The notes under the pieces are model-generated. The model ran no database searches and had not been told where the DNA came from. It was given only the letters and a program-made list of their open reading frames with translations. The position numbers were made by a program, and so were the translations under genes. A DNA stretch of 64,000 nucleotides. Origin: Streptomyces griseoluteus (GTDB lineage: Bacteria > Actinomycetota > Actinomycetes > Streptomycetales > Streptomycetaceae). The stretch spans positions 434,001 through 498,000 of the forward strand of contig NZ_SRRU01000005.1 in NCBI RefSeq assembly GCF_004784465.1, written 5' to 3'. Shown here in pieces: positions 7,796 through 16,624 of the stretch; the first letter of the stretch is position 1; every line of letters begins with the position of its first letter.

Positions 7796-9817
7796 TTGCT
7801 TCCCCCGACCATTCACCCCCGCAGATCTGCACTCGGCGTTGCTCGCGGCGTTGGGAAAGCCAAGTCCCGCCGGCATCTTCCAGGCATCGTCCTGGCCGCA
7901 TCGGCCACCATGGCACTGGCCCTGACGGGGCTCCCCGCAACCACGCCTCCCGCTACGCCGGCCCCCTTGCACGGCACAGCCACCAGCGCGGGAAAGGCGC
8001 TGTCCCACGCCGATGTCACGCTCTTCGCCGGAGACCGGCACGGCACTCGGGAACTGGGACGCGCCACCACCGACGCCAACGGAACCTTCCAGATCCGGCC
8101 CAGCCGGCGTACGGGCTCGGTGCTGTATGTCGAGGCGGTACCCGCCGGCGACCGGTCGTTGCGTCTGCGCTCCGTCGTGGGAGTCGGCCCCGGCGGTGGT
8201 GTGCCGCAGCGCTTCGAATCCGCTGTCACGGTCAACGAATTCACCACCGTCGCCACCACCTACGCACTGGCCCAGTTCACCCGCCAGCGCGGCATCACTG
8301 GGCCTAGCCCCGGCCTGGAGAACGCCGCGGCAACGTCCTACAACCTCGCTAATCCCGCTTCGGGCAGACCCGGCAAAGTCATTACGGACCGTAACAATGG
8401 CACCAAGAACGACACTCTGGCCACCCTTGGCACCCTGGCCAATCTCGTCTCCCTCTGTGCGCCGGGAGCGGACACCGGGCGGTGCCAGGACATGCTGCGC
8501 CTGGCAACACCGCAGCACGGGAAAACTCCGGGTGACACGGCGCAGGCCGTGCTCAACCTCGCCCACAACCCGAGACTGGCCACGGGCAAGCTGTACGCCC
8601 TGGCGGGCCGGGCACATACCTACGCCCCGGCGCTCACCGCGGCACCGGCGGCCTGGATCCTGGCCCTGCACTACGTCGCCCCCGACGTCTACGCCCCCGG
8701 CCGGATGGCCATCGACGCCAAGGGCAACGTCTGGGCCTCCAACAACTGGCTGCCCGGAACGCGAAACCCCAGCCCCTACGTCACCGTGCAGGACCCGGTG
8801 GGTAACCCCACCCTGAACAGCCCCATCAGCGGCGGCGGCATGAAGGCAGGTGCCTGGGGCATCGCCATCGACCACGATGGCTCCGTATGGGTGCCCAGCT
8901 ACGGCGGCGATGCCATGTCGAAGTACTCGTCGACCGGAAAGCCGTTGTCGCCCCCCACAGGATTCAGGAACGGCGACCTGAACCACCCCCAGGGCACCGC
9001 CGTCGACCAGAAGGGCAACATCTGGATCGCCAACTTCTACGGCCTGAAGGGCAACCGCGGCCAGGGAAGCGTGATCGTCTATCCACACGGTGACCCGTCA
9101 AAAGCGATCACCATCAAAGGCGGCGGCCTCGACCACCCGTTCTCCATCCAGATCGACGGCTACGGCCGGGCCTGGGTCAGCAACGCCCGCCTCAACGGAG
9201 CAAAACTCCTGGAGACACGCGTACCCAAGGGCCACGCCGGCGGGAGTGTCACCGTGATCGGCCCCGACTTCAAGCCGACCTCGTTCTCGCCCATCAAGGA
9301 CAACTCACTCGACTGGCCCCTCGCACTCGCCGTCGACTCCAAGAACAACGTCTGGGTCCCCAGCTTCGTCAGCAACTCGGTCACCAAAATTGGGCCGAGC
9401 GGAAAGATCACAGGCGAGTACAGACTGCCGACCACGATCGCACCATGGTCCGTGGCCATCGACGGATCCGACCGTGTATGGATCGCCGGCTTCGGCGCCC
9501 CCTCCGTCTCCGTCCTGTGCGGCGTGAACACCAGTGCTTGCCCGCCCGGCTCCTCCACCGGCTCCCTGCTGACGCCGCCCCACGGATACCGCAGCAACTC
9601 CATCCAGCACCTCACCGCCATTCAGCTCGATCAGTCCGGCAACGTCTGGCTGGCCAACAACTGGTCCAAACTCGTCCCACCCACCGGTGGCACCGGCCTG
9701 GTCGAACTCATCGGAGCCGCCACACCCGTCTGCACACCCCTGACCCCGGTACCCGCACGACCAGCAACGACCAGTTCAACCGCCTGCCCCGCCCAGACCA
9801 GCACGCAGCCCAGGTGA
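7796..9817 (+). CDS. Secreted NHL/SMP-30-type beta-propeller protein
   Basis: 673 residues. A basic N-terminus and hydrophobic stretch (GIVLAASATMALALTGLPA) form a signal peptide. Residues about 55-150 look like a carboxypeptidase-regulatory beta-sandwich (ADVTLFAGD, TTDANGTFQI). A helical middle follows. From about 300 on there are six or so propeller blades with recurring A-I/V-D-x-x-G-N-V/I-W motifs (AIDAKGNVWASN, AVDQKGNIWIAN, AVDSKNNVWVPS, QLDQSGNVWLAN). The tail is Thr/Pro-rich. The start is TTG 7796, with GAAGGG upstream; the only later ATG would break the signal peptide. Role outside the cell unknown. Confidence 0.8.
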   Translation: MLPPTIHPRRSALGVARGVGKAKSRRHLPGIVLAASATMALALTGLPATTPPATPAPLHGTATSAGKALSHADVTLFAGDRHGTRELGRATTDANGTFQIRPSRRTGSVLYVEAVPAGDRSLRLRSVVGVGPGGGVPQRFESAVTVNEFTTVATTYALAQFTRQRGITGPSPGLENAAATSYNLANPASGRPGKVITDRNNGTKNDTLATLGTLANLVSLCAPGADTGRCQDMLRLATPQHGKTPGDTAQAVLNLAHNPRLATGKLYALAGRAHTYAPALTAAPAAWILALHYVAPDVYAPGRMAIDAKGNVWASNNWLPGTRNPSPYVTVQDPVGNPTLNSPISGGGMKAGAWGIAIDHDGSVWVPSYGGDAMSKYSSTGKPLSPPTGFRNGDLNHPQGTAVDQKGNIWIANFYGLKGNRGQGSVIVYPHGDPSKAITIKGGGLDHPFSIQIDGYGRAWVSNARLNGAKLLETRVPKGHAGGSVTVIGPDFKPTSFSPIKDNSLDWPLALAVDSKNNVWVPSFVSNSVTKIGPSGKITGEYRLPTTIAPWSVAIDGSDRVWIAGFGAPSVSVLCGVNTSACPPGSSTGSLLTPPHGYRSNSIQHLTAIQLDQSGNVWLANNWSKLVPPTGGTGLVELIGAATPVCTPLTPVPARPATTSSTACPAQTSTQPR

Positions 9818-9856
9818 CAACGGCCCAGTGATACCGCTGTCGGGCGTGCCAGGTCG

Positions 9857-10159
9857 GTGGAGCGATTTCGGCCCGGCGCTGCTTTGGCGCGAGGGATCAC
9901 GGCCGCGGCCGCTACCTGGCGGCCGAAATGCCACGGCTGTCGGCTACCGGTCAGTGACCTGCCGGGGAAGCGGCTGACGGCCGAGGTCGGCGACGACGGC
10001 AGTGTCCGGCTGACAGCTTGCCCGACCTGCCGCAACGCGCCGGCCACGGGGGAAGTGGGGCCGCTCTCGTCGCTGCGCCGACTTGGTCCGGGATATCTGG
10101 CACAGGCTGGGGGTACCCGCCTCGCAGCATGGCCCCTGGCCGAGTCCGGTACGCGGTGA
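9857..10159 (+). CDS. Small putative zinc-ribbon protein upstream of a kinase
   Basis: A 100-codon GTG-initiated frame with two CxxC knuckles (KCHGCRLPV near residue 24 and ACPTCR near 55), which would suit a zinc ribbon. The C-terminus is unremarkable. It stops 16 nt before the start of the kinase gene, so the two could be cotranscribed. No clear ribosome site precedes the GTG and I know no named family, so it may be a chance frame. Confidence 0.4.
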   Translation: MERFRPGAALARGITAAAATWRPKCHGCRLPVSDLPGKRLTAEVGDDGSVRLTACPTCRNAPATGEVGPLSSLRRLGPGYLAQAGGTRLAAWPLAESGTR

Positions 10160-10175
10160 AGCAACGGAGAACCAG

Positions 10176-11693
10176 ATGAAGGTCCGCCAATCAGCAGCCC
10201 CGCCGACGCCAGTGCCGGTTCCAGCGGATGAGCAGCCCGCCGAAGTCCTCTCCGGCCGCTACCGGTTGGGCGCCAGAATCGGATCGGGAGGCATGGCCGA
10301 CGTGTACGAGGGCGTTGACACGCGCCTTCGGCGGTCCGTGGCCGTCAAGGTGTTCCGGCCCGGCCCGGACCCGCAGACGGAGGACCGCCTCACCGCGGAG
10401 GCCGTGCTTCTGGCCCGCCTGCAGCACCCGGGACTGGTCACTGTCTACGACGCCGGCCGCCACGACGACCGCACCTACCTGGTCATGCAACTGATCAAGG
10501 GCCCCACGCTGCGCAGCCTTTTGGCGTGTGGAGCGCTGCCTGAGCGGCGTGTGGTGGATGTGGGCGCCGCCCTCGCGCGGGTGCTGGCCTATGTCCACCG
10601 GGCCGGCGTCGTGCACCGGGACATCAAACCGTCGAACATCCTCCTCGACTCGGCCGGTGCTCCTCACCTGGCTGATTTCGGCATCGCGCGCCTGGCCAAT
10701 GCCACCCGCCAAACGGCATCGGACGTGCTGATAGGCACCGCCGCCTATCTGGCACCGGAGCAGGTTCAGGGCAGGCGGATCGGACCGACCGCCGACGTCT
10801 ACGCGCTCGGCCTGGTTCTGCTGGAATGCTTGAAAGGCGAACTGGAGTACCCGGGCACGCCGTTGGAAGCGACAGTCGCCCGCCTGCACCGCCCACCCGA
10901 AGTCCCCACCTGGCTCCCCTCGGAACTCGCGGCCCTGCTGCGGGCCATGACCGCCCAGGACCCCGAGGCCCGGCCGGACGCCGAGCAGTGCGCGCAAGCC
11001 CTCGCCTCCGGGCACGCCGGACCTGATCCATACCCCCTTCCGCTCTCGGCGCCCTCCGAGGCGGGCCTTCCGACGCCGCTGGCCGCTCACCCCGGACCGA
11101 AGGAGCACATACGCTCTCAGGAGGGGGCAGTCACCCGACGCGACCTCCCCGGCGGCACTCGCCGCAGCCGTCGCCTGGCAGCGGGCACGGCCCTGGCCCT
11201 CTCCGTGGCCCTGGGCGCGACTCTTGCCGTCACTTCGAGCACCAGCGGAAGCGACGACCGGGAAGCAGCGAGGCCCGCCGAAACTCCCGCGCACCCGTCC
11301 TCCGGTACAGCGTCTGCCAAGAGCGGGCCCGGCGCCCTCCCGCCCACCCGATCGCACGGCGCTCAGTCCCCCTCCAGGGGATTCGGTGCGTCCCACCCTG
11401 CGGCTGCGGCAACCGGATCCCATGCCCAGCCCGTCTCCAGGACCCCCGGCGCTTCTTATCCGGCGGTTGCCCCGAACTCGAGCCGCAGCGCCTCTGCACC
11501 GCCCGCGAACTCTGGGCCGCCCGGATCGGCGTCAGTGCCGCCAGGATCCGCGCCGACCTCAGCCGGGGCCGCCGGCTCAAGCCGGACGACACCTGCGACG
11601 CCGCCAACCGCCGGCACGGCGTCCCCATCACCAAGGCCCTCGCAGGACGGCGCCGCTACCAGCACACCGCCCAGCCCAAGCCCGACGCAGTAG
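10176..11693 (+). CDS. Transmembrane serine/threonine protein kinase (PknB-like)
   Basis: 505 residues. The kinase domain (about 28-280) has GSGGMADVYEG, catalytic K58 in VAVKVF, HRDIKPSNILL with D149, DFG with D167, and APE; all catalytic residues are present. A single membrane helix follows a basic stop-transfer patch (about 330-354). The outside portion is a Ser/Pro/Ala-rich tail of 150 residues with no PASTA repeats, so it is not a peptidoglycan-sensing PknB. The ATG at 10176 has GGAGA upstream; the longer open frame overlaps the preceding small ORF. Substrates unknown. Confidence 0.93.
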   Translation: MKVRQSAAPPTPVPVPADEQPAEVLSGRYRLGARIGSGGMADVYEGVDTRLRRSVAVKVFRPGPDPQTEDRLTAEAVLLARLQHPGLVTVYDAGRHDDRTYLVMQLIKGPTLRSLLACGALPERRVVDVGAALARVLAYVHRAGVVHRDIKPSNILLDSAGAPHLADFGIARLANATRQTASDVLIGTAAYLAPEQVQGRRIGPTADVYALGLVLLECLKGELEYPGTPLEATVARLHRPPEVPTWLPSELAALLRAMTAQDPEARPDAEQCAQALASGHAGPDPYPLPLSAPSEAGLPTPLAAHPGPKEHIRSQEGAVTRRDLPGGTRRSRRLAAGTALALSVALGATLAVTSSTSGSDDREAARPAETPAHPSSGTASAKSGPGALPPTRSHGAQSPSRGFGASHPAAAATGSHAQPVSRTPGASYPAVAPNSSRSASAPPANSGPPGSASVPPGSAPTSAGAAGSSRTTPATPPTAGTASPSPRPSQDGAATSTPPSPSPTQ

Positions 11694-11972
11694 AGGCCAG
11701 GCACGCGTGTGCCTCGCTGTGCCCCCGCCAGCCTGAGCCACGCTGTCGGCCGTCGACCAGCACAAGCCGCTACGACGGAAGCGGGTACGTGGCACCTTGC
11801 GTGATGACCTCTCCGTCCCGAAGGAACTTGCGCGGGTGGCCGACCATGGGTCGGTGGGCCTCTCACGTGCTGCGAGCGCCCACAGCCGTCCGCGCTCGTC
11901 CGCCGCTGTGCGTCGGCGTTGTCACGCAGTCAGACACTCGCCCGGGGTGCGACCCGGCGCTTAGAAGATGCA

Positions 11973-12126
11973 GGACGGTCTCGTGGGAGACGATCACGCC
12001 GCGCTCGAGCATCGGCTCCTCGACCTCGCGGAACGACAGCGGGAAGCGGAAGTACAGCCACACGCAGTGCGCGGTGATCTCGACCGGGTACCGGTGCCCC
12101 TTGTGCAACGGCGGCGTACCGCCCAC
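11973..12126 (-). pseudogene. N-terminal fragment of an IS6-family transposase
   Basis: The minus-strand frame encodes HRYPVEITAHCVWLYFRFPL, then SFREVEEPMLERGVIVSHETV. This is the conserved start of IS6/IS26-type transposases (helix-turn-helix region preceding the DDE domain). Homology ends after SHETV, and no DDE domain follows, so the gene is a truncated relic. No terminal inverted repeats were found around it. Confidence 0.8.
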
Positions 12127-12165
12127 GGACCACCCCCTCCACCATGATCAACCCGGCGTAGCGGC

Positions 12166-12573
12166 TCAGTGCTGTCCGGGCCCAGTCTGTGGAGGCACCT
12201 GGGAAGGCCACGGGTTGGGTGGAGCAGCGGGGGCAGGGGGTGTTTGCCCTGACCCGAAGGGCGCCGCACCAAGGGGCGTTGGTGCGAACGAGGCCGGGAC
12301 GGCTGACGGCGAAGCCTCGACCGAGCGTCCCTTGCGGGCCCCCACCACGACGGAAACGCCCGCGATCTCCAGAGCGATCCCGGCCATACCGAGGAGGATC
12401 GGAGTGTGCAGGCCGTCCTCGGTGCCGCAGATCTGCACCGGTTCCTGCCCTATTTTCGTGGCCCGGCACTGCCACCCTGTGGCGTCGTCCATGTCCCATA
12501 GGGCGGCATAGGCGAGTAGGGCAAAGCCGGAGAGCATCAGGGCGATCTGCAAGGTGCGGGCTATCGGTGACAT
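12166..12573 (-). CDS. Small membrane protein with Pro-rich tail
   Basis: 135 residues. There are two hydrophobic helices (about 8-26 and 58-78) separated by a loop with two cysteines (WQCRATKIG and QICGTEDG) that could form an extracytoplasmic disulfide. A proline-rich C-terminal tail follows. The ATG at 12573 starts directly with a plausible membrane-targeted N-terminus. It sits between an IS6 relic and a GntR relic, so it is probably cargo of the degraded element or a survivor of the surrounding decay. No family recognised. Confidence 0.65.
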   Translation of the reverse strand: MSPIARTLQIALMLSGFALLAYAALWDMDDATGWQCRATKIGQEPVQICGTEDGLHTPILLGMAGIALEIAGVSVVVGARKGRSVEASPSAVPASFAPTPLGAAPFGSGQTPPAPAAPPNPWPSQVPPQTGPGQH

Positions 12574-12618
12574 GGTCAGTCACCATAGCGGCCAGGGTGC
12601 GCTCTTCGGGCACTGTCA

Positions 12619-12732
12619 CATTGGCTGGAGTCGCGCATCGCCTTCGACACCGAAGGGCGACCCGTGGAGGTCTGCGACACGGTGATGGCGGCCGACGCGT
12701 ACGTCCTCTCCTACCAGCTACCGGCGACCTGA
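12619..12732 (+). pseudogene. C-terminal fragment of a GntR/UTRA regulator
   Basis: An open frame ending at TGA 12730-12732 reads ESRIAFDTEGRPVEVCDTV then MAADAYVLSYQLPAT. This is the canonical last part of the UTRA ligand domain of HutC-type GntR regulators. No DNA-binding domain or rest of the UTRA domain precedes it, so only the 3' tail survives. Regulators of this class control transfer genes in Streptomyces integrative elements. Confidence 0.8.
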
Positions 12733-12754
12733 TCGCACGGGCTGCGGTACATCT

Positions 12755-13123
12755 CTAGGAGGTCGGCTTGTCCTCGTCCTCCGGGGTGGGAGACGCGAAC
12801 ATGTGGCCGATGTTGTTCCACATGAAGCCCTCCGACCAGTCGGACTTGCCTGCGGCCCAGCTGAGGAGTGCTTGCAGAACCTTGTCCTGCGAGACCGTCA
12901 GCGTCTGGAAGTGCTCCGCGGGCACGCCGTCGCGGTACTCGAGTTGGTAAGTGTTGTTGTCGCGAAACCAGACCTGGATATACCAGTCGCCCTCGCGCCC
13001 CTCGTCCCGCCGCTCCAAGGTCAAGTGCGGGTTGTTGCGTTGAAGGTTGGCGAGCATGGTTCCGATGGCCGGCTTCGAGGGCCGCTTCACCTGGTAGCCA
13101 CGGCCAGTCGTCGCAATCAGCAT
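12755..13123 (-). CDS. Hypothetical protein of the accessory region
   Basis: 122 residues, starting at ATG 13123 (MLIATTGRGYQVKRPS). It is a soluble alpha/beta-looking protein with many aromatic and charged residues (YIQVWFRDNNTYQLEYRDG, WSEGFMWNNIGHMF) and no membrane segment. Base composition is visibly less GC-rich than the flanking core genes, which fits acquisition by transfer. It is trapped between GntR and integrase fragments. I do not recognise a family. Its size and charge would be compatible with an immunity-type protein, but nothing shows that. Confidence 0.7.
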   Translation of the reverse strand: MLIATTGRGYQVKRPSKPAIGTMLANLQRNNPHLTLERRDEGREGDWYIQVWFRDNNTYQLEYRDGVPAEHFQTLTVSQDKVLQALLSWAAGKSDWSEGFMWNNIGHMFASPTPEDEDKPTS

Positions 13124-13156
13124 GGCTGGATTCTGGCGGGCGGGTCTGACAGTAGG

Positions 13157-13384
13157 GCGGGGCCCCCTGAACTCGTACACACCGACACGCACGCGCTGCG
13201 CCACTTCTACGCCTCGGTGCTCCTGGACGCGGGCGAGAACATCAAGGCCCTCGCCGAGTACCTCCGCCACTCGGACCCTGGACTGACTCTCCGCGTGTAC
13301 GCGCACCTCATGCCGTCAAGCCAGGAGCGGACCCGCAAGGCCGTGGCCGCTGTCTTCGACGCCGCCAAAAACGATGCGACATGA
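13157..13384 (+). pseudogene. C-terminal fragment of a tyrosine recombinase (integrase)
   Basis: The frame ending at TGA 13382-13384 encodes THALRHFYASVLLDAG, then YLRHSDPGLTLRVYAHLMP. These are box II of tyrosine recombinases (HxLRH plus the nucleophilic Tyr in VYAHL). The N-terminal arm-binding domain and the first catalytic Arg are missing, so it is a 3' remnant. Its stop overlaps the ATG of the next gene. Confidence 0.85.
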
Positions 13385-13707
13385 CGTCTGAGGGCTCGTA
13401 CGCTCCCGACTGGGGAAGGGCAGGGAGAGCAGTGGCCGACGAGTACTTCATGCTGGTGTGCGACGACGTGCCTCATGACGTGGTGCTCACCGATCCTGGC
13501 GTCCGCGTGATGGACGTCGTCCAGGTCGTGCGTCGGCTGACGGGGCTGAGCCTGTGGCGCAGCAAGGTTCTGACGACGCAGAGTCCCACCGTCATTCTCG
13601 CCGGCGTGCCCCAGGAAGACGCGGTGGCAGCCGTCTCCGCCCTCCGCGATGTGGGAGCTCAGGCAGGGGCGAGAGAACAGCCGGAGCCAGGCTTCCTGAA
13701 GCACTGA
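13381..13707 (+). CDS. Protein with a ribosomal L7/L12 C-terminal-like domain
   Basis: 108 residues. The second half (VMDVVQVVRRLTGLSLWRSK, then a short loop, then ALRDVGAQAG) follows the pattern of the L7/L12 C-terminal domain, which binds translation factors on the ribosome. The first half lacks the L12 dimerisation domain, so this is not a ribosomal stalk protein. The ATG overlaps the stop of the integrase fragment (ATGA). Genes of this type recur next to integrases in Streptomyces, and it probably belongs to the old element. Confidence 0.75.
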   Translation: MTSEGSYAPDWGRAGRAVADEYFMLVCDDVPHDVVLTDPGVRVMDVVQVVRRLTGLSLWRSKVLTTQSPTVILAGVPQEDAVAAVSALRDVGAQAGAREQPEPGFLKH

Positions 13708-13729
13708 GCACGGCCCGATCAACCAGCTG

Positions 13730-13751
13730 ACGGCCCAGAGACGGCCCAGAG
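13730..13751. repeat. Tandem 11-mer after the integrase region
   Basis: ACGGCCCAGAG occurs twice in tandem (13730-13740 and 13741-13751), 23 nt after the L7/L12-like gene. Position and spacing are compatible with an arm-type integrase binding site or an old attachment-site border; that role is inferred. Confidence 0.55.
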
Positions 13752-13759
13752 GCAGCAAC

Positions 13760-13798
13760 AAGCCCCCTACTCGCGGAGAACCCGCAGGTAGGGGGCTT
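13760..13798. terminator. Hairpin terminator downstream of gpmA
   Basis: Arms AAGCCCCCTAC (13760-13770) and GTAGGGGGCTT (13788-13798) are exact complements with a 17-nt loop. It lies 12 nt after the minus-strand gpmA stop and also after the converging accessory gene. Confidence 0.8.
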
Positions 13799-13810
13799 CT
13801 TCGTGGGCGC

Positions 13811-14572
13811 TTACTTCTTCTTGCCCTGGTTCTTGACCGCCTCGATCGCGGCCTTGGCCGCCTCCGGGTCGAGGTACTTGCCGCCGGGGGTGACCGGCTT
13901 GAAGTCGGCGTCCAGCTCGTAGTAGAGCGGGATGCCCGTCGGGATGTTCAGGCCCGCGATGTCCTCGTCCGAGATGCCGTCGAGGTGCTTGACGAGGGCG
14001 CGGAGGCTGTTGCCGTGGGCGGCGACGAGGACCGTCTTGCCGTCGATGAGGTCGGGGACGATGTCGTCGTACCAGTAGGGGAGCATGCGGACGACGACGT
14101 CCTTGAGGCACTCCGTCTGGGGGCGCAGCTCCGGCGGGAGGTCCGCGTAACGGGGGTCGTTGAACTGCGAGTACTCCGCGTCGCGGGGGAGCGGCGGCGG
14201 CGGGGTGTCGTAGGAGCGGCGCCAGAGCATGAACTGCTCCTCGCCGAACTCGGCCAGCGTCTCCGCCTTGTTCTTGCCCTGGAGGGCGCCGTAGTGGCGC
14301 TCGTTCAGGCGCCAGCTCCGGTGCACCGGAATCCAGAGGCGGTCCGCGGCCTCCAGCGAGAGCTGGGCCGTGCGGATCGCGCGCTTCTGGAGGGACGTGT
14401 GGACCACGTCGGGCAGGAGATCGGCGTCCTTCAGCAGCTCGCCACCGCGTACCGCCTCCTTCTCGCCCTTCTCGTTGAGGTTGACGTCCACCCAGCCGGT
14501 GAACAGGTTCTTCGCGTTCCACTCGCTCTCGCCGTGGCGGAGGAGGATCAGCTTGTACGGTGCGTCGGCCAT
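13811..14572 (-). CDS. gpmA: 2,3-bisphosphoglycerate-dependent phosphoglycerate mutase
   Basis: 253 residues. The catalytic phospho-His is H13 in LRHGESEWN, and the second catalytic His is in [20 protein letters not shown]-type and ERHYGALQG substrate-loop segments are present. It interconverts 3- and 2-phosphoglycerate in glycolysis and gluconeogenesis, in the cytoplasm, using 2,3-bisphosphoglycerate as primer. Length and the Lys-rich C-terminus match actinobacterial GpmA. It marks the return to conserved core after the accessory block and is divergent from an MFS gene. Confidence 0.97.
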   Translation of the reverse strand: MADAPYKLILLRHGESEWNAKNLFTGWVDVNLNEKGEKEAVRGGELLKDADLLPDVVHTSLQKRAIRTAQLSLEAADRLWIPVHRSWRLNERHYGALQGKNKAETLAEFGEEQFMLWRRSYDTPPPPLPRDAEYSQFNDPRYADLPPELRPQTECLKDVVVRMLPYWYDDIVPDLIDGKTVLVAAHGNSLRALVKHLDGISDEDIAGLNIPTGIPLYYELDADFKPVTPGGKYLDPEAAKAAIEAVKNQGKKK

Positions 14573-14710
14573 GCCTCAGAGCGTAATCCACCCCCAGGAC
14601 GGGTCGCCGCGCCGCCGACGGTTGACGGCTTCTGTTAATTGAGTGGCCTCCGACAACCCGCGTGAGTAAGTTCCAGTTACCGCACGCGCCACTTACCGGG
14701 GGGTCCCGTC

Positions 14711-15985
14711 ATGTCCACCGCCGCACCGGGCCGGCTGATCGCCGCCGCCCGGTCCTCCGTCTCCGGGCTCCCCCGCGCCTTCTGGTGGCTGTGGGCCAGC
14801 ACGCTGGTCAACCGGCTCGGCGCGTTCGTCGCCACCTTCATGGCGCTCTACCTCACCCTCGACCGCGGCTACTCCGCCTCCTTCGCCGGCCTCGTCGCCG
14901 CCCTGCACGGCCTCGGCGGGGTCGTCTCCTCGCTCGGCGCCGGGGTGATGGCGGACCGGCTCGGCCGACGGCCCACCCTGCTGATCGCGCAGGTCGGCAC
15001 CGCGATCTCCGTCGCACTGCTCGGCTTCATGCACGACCCCGTCGCCATCGCGGCCGTCGCCTTCCTGGTCGGCGCCGCCAACAACGCCTCCCGGCCCGCC
15101 GTGCAGGCGATGATGGCGGACATCGTGCGGCCCGAGGACCGCGTACGGGCGTTCTCGCTGAACTACTGGGCGCTGAACCTCGGCTTCGCGGTCTCCTCCG
15201 TCGCCGCCGGTTTCATCGCCGAGTTCAGTTATCTCGCCGGGTTCCTCATCGAGGCCGGGATGACGCTGGCCTGCGCGGTCCTCGTCTTCCTCAAGCTCCC
15301 CGAGTCCCGGCCCGCGCCCGCCGCCAAGGAGGCCGGGGAGCCGAGGACCGGCCTCGGTACGGTGCTGCGCGACCGGCGCTACATGGCGGTCGTCGGCCTG
15401 TCCTTCCTCGTCGCCCTCCTCTTCATGCAGGGCTCGGTCGGCCTGCCGGTCGCGATGGGGCAGGCCGGGTTCTCCCCCGCCGACTACGGCACCGCCATCG
15501 CCGTCAACGGCGTCCTGATCGTCGCCCTCCAGATCCCGGTCACCCGCTTCATCGAGCACCGCGACCCGCGCCGTCTGCTGGTCATTTCCTCGCTGCTCGC
15601 GGGCTACGGCTTCGGGCTCACCGCCTTCGCCGGCTCGCTGGGCGTCTTCGCGCTCACCGTCTGCGTGTGGACCCTCGCGGAGATCGTCAACGCGCCGACC
15701 CAGACCGGCCTCGTCGTCCGCCTCTCCCCCGTCCACGGCCGCGGCCGCTACCAGGGCGTCTACAGCCTCTCCTGGTCCGTCGCCGCCCTGGTCGCCCCCC
15801 TGATGTCCGGCACGGTCATCGACCACCTCGGCGCCAAGTGGCTCTGGGGCGCGTGCGCGGTCATCGGCACGGTGGCGGGCCTGGGGTACGCGGTGCTGAT
15901 GCGGGGGCTGCCGGCGGAGGAGGCGGAGGTGGCGGGCGCGCCTGCTTCGGCGGAGTCCCGGCCCGCCGTGGAGAAGGCGGCCTGA
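14711..15985 (+). CDS. Major facilitator superfamily exporter
   Basis: 424 residues with 12 predicted membrane helices. The cytoplasmic loop 2-3 motif reads GVMADRLGRRP, the classical MFS motif A, and a long loop (about residues 195-215) separates the two six-helix halves. It has the look of a drug:H+ antiporter. The substrate cannot be read from sequence. The ATG at 14711 begins MSTAAPGRLIAAARS, a short cytoplasmic N-terminus. It is probably transcribed alone, divergently from gpmA. Confidence 0.9.
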   Translation: MSTAAPGRLIAAARSSVSGLPRAFWWLWASTLVNRLGAFVATFMALYLTLDRGYSASFAGLVAALHGLGGVVSSLGAGVMADRLGRRPTLLIAQVGTAISVALLGFMHDPVAIAAVAFLVGAANNASRPAVQAMMADIVRPEDRVRAFSLNYWALNLGFAVSSVAAGFIAEFSYLAGFLIEAGMTLACAVLVFLKLPESRPAPAAKEAGEPRTGLGTVLRDRRYMAVVGLSFLVALLFMQGSVGLPVAMGQAGFSPADYGTAIAVNGVLIVALQIPVTRFIEHRDPRRLLVISSLLAGYGFGLTAFAGSLGVFALTVCVWTLAEIVNAPTQTGLVVRLSPVHGRGRYQGVYSLSWSVAALVAPLMSGTVIDHLGAKWLWGACAVIGTVAGLGYAVLMRGLPAEEAEVAGAPASAESRPAVEKAA

Positions 15986-16149
15986 CCTGCGGGGCCCCAC
16001 GAAGCGGCTCGCGGATGCGCCGCGCTGCTGATGCGGGCTCTGGCAGCGGGGCCGCCACGGCCGGGGGGCGCCCGGCTCCACGGGTACCACTCGCTGCCGA
16101 AGCGCGGTCCTGCCCGCGCCCGAGGTCGCGGGCGCCCACCCCGTCCGGC

Positions 16150-16575
16150 CTACGGATGCATCCTCGCCCCCTTCACCACCTTGTCCACCCCGCCCTTGGG
16201 CCCGTACACCGCCAGCCCCACCAGATCCAGGTCGGCCGTCGGCACGGCCCGGACCGCCGCGCGGTTGTCCGTGTCGTTGCCCGTCGAGAAGAGGTCGGCC
16301 GTGAAGATCGCGCGGGGCAGGGCCCGGCTCAGGGTCCGGGTGTGGGCCGCCTTCAATACCTCCTTCGTCGCCTCGAAGACCAGTACCGGCTGGCGGAACA
16401 TCGGGAGGTAGGCGATCCCGTCGGCGTCCTCGTACGGTGCGCCGATCACCTCGGGCACCTGGCTGCCCAGGCCGCTGACCAGGAACGACGTGACGTTAAG
16501 GCGCTGCCAGGGAACGAGGTCGTCGCGGAGGAGTACGGCGATCTTGGTGTCGAAACGCAGGGGCTGTTCGTCCAT
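16150..16575 (-). CDS. DUF2000 family protein
   Basis: 141 residues. The start MDEQPLRFDTKIAVLLRDDL, the central PVLVFEATKEVLKAAH and the end DLVGLAVYGPKGGVDKVVKG match DUF2000, a family with a peptidyl-tRNA hydrolase 2-like fold and unknown activity. ATG 16575 is separated from the divergent AraC gene by only 49 nt, and DUF2000 genes commonly pair with an AraC regulator, so it is the probable target of that regulator. Confidence 0.88.
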   Translation of the reverse strand: MDEQPLRFDTKIAVLLRDDLVPWQRLNVTSFLVSGLGSQVPEVIGAPYEDADGIAYLPMFRQPVLVFEATKEVLKAAHTRTLSRALPRAIFTADLFSTGNDTDNRAAVRAVPTADLDLVGLAVYGPKGGVDKVVKGARMHP

Positions 16576-16624
16576 GCCCCGAGACTGCCGACCACGCCCC
16601 GCCCGGGTCTTGTACGTTTCTTGC

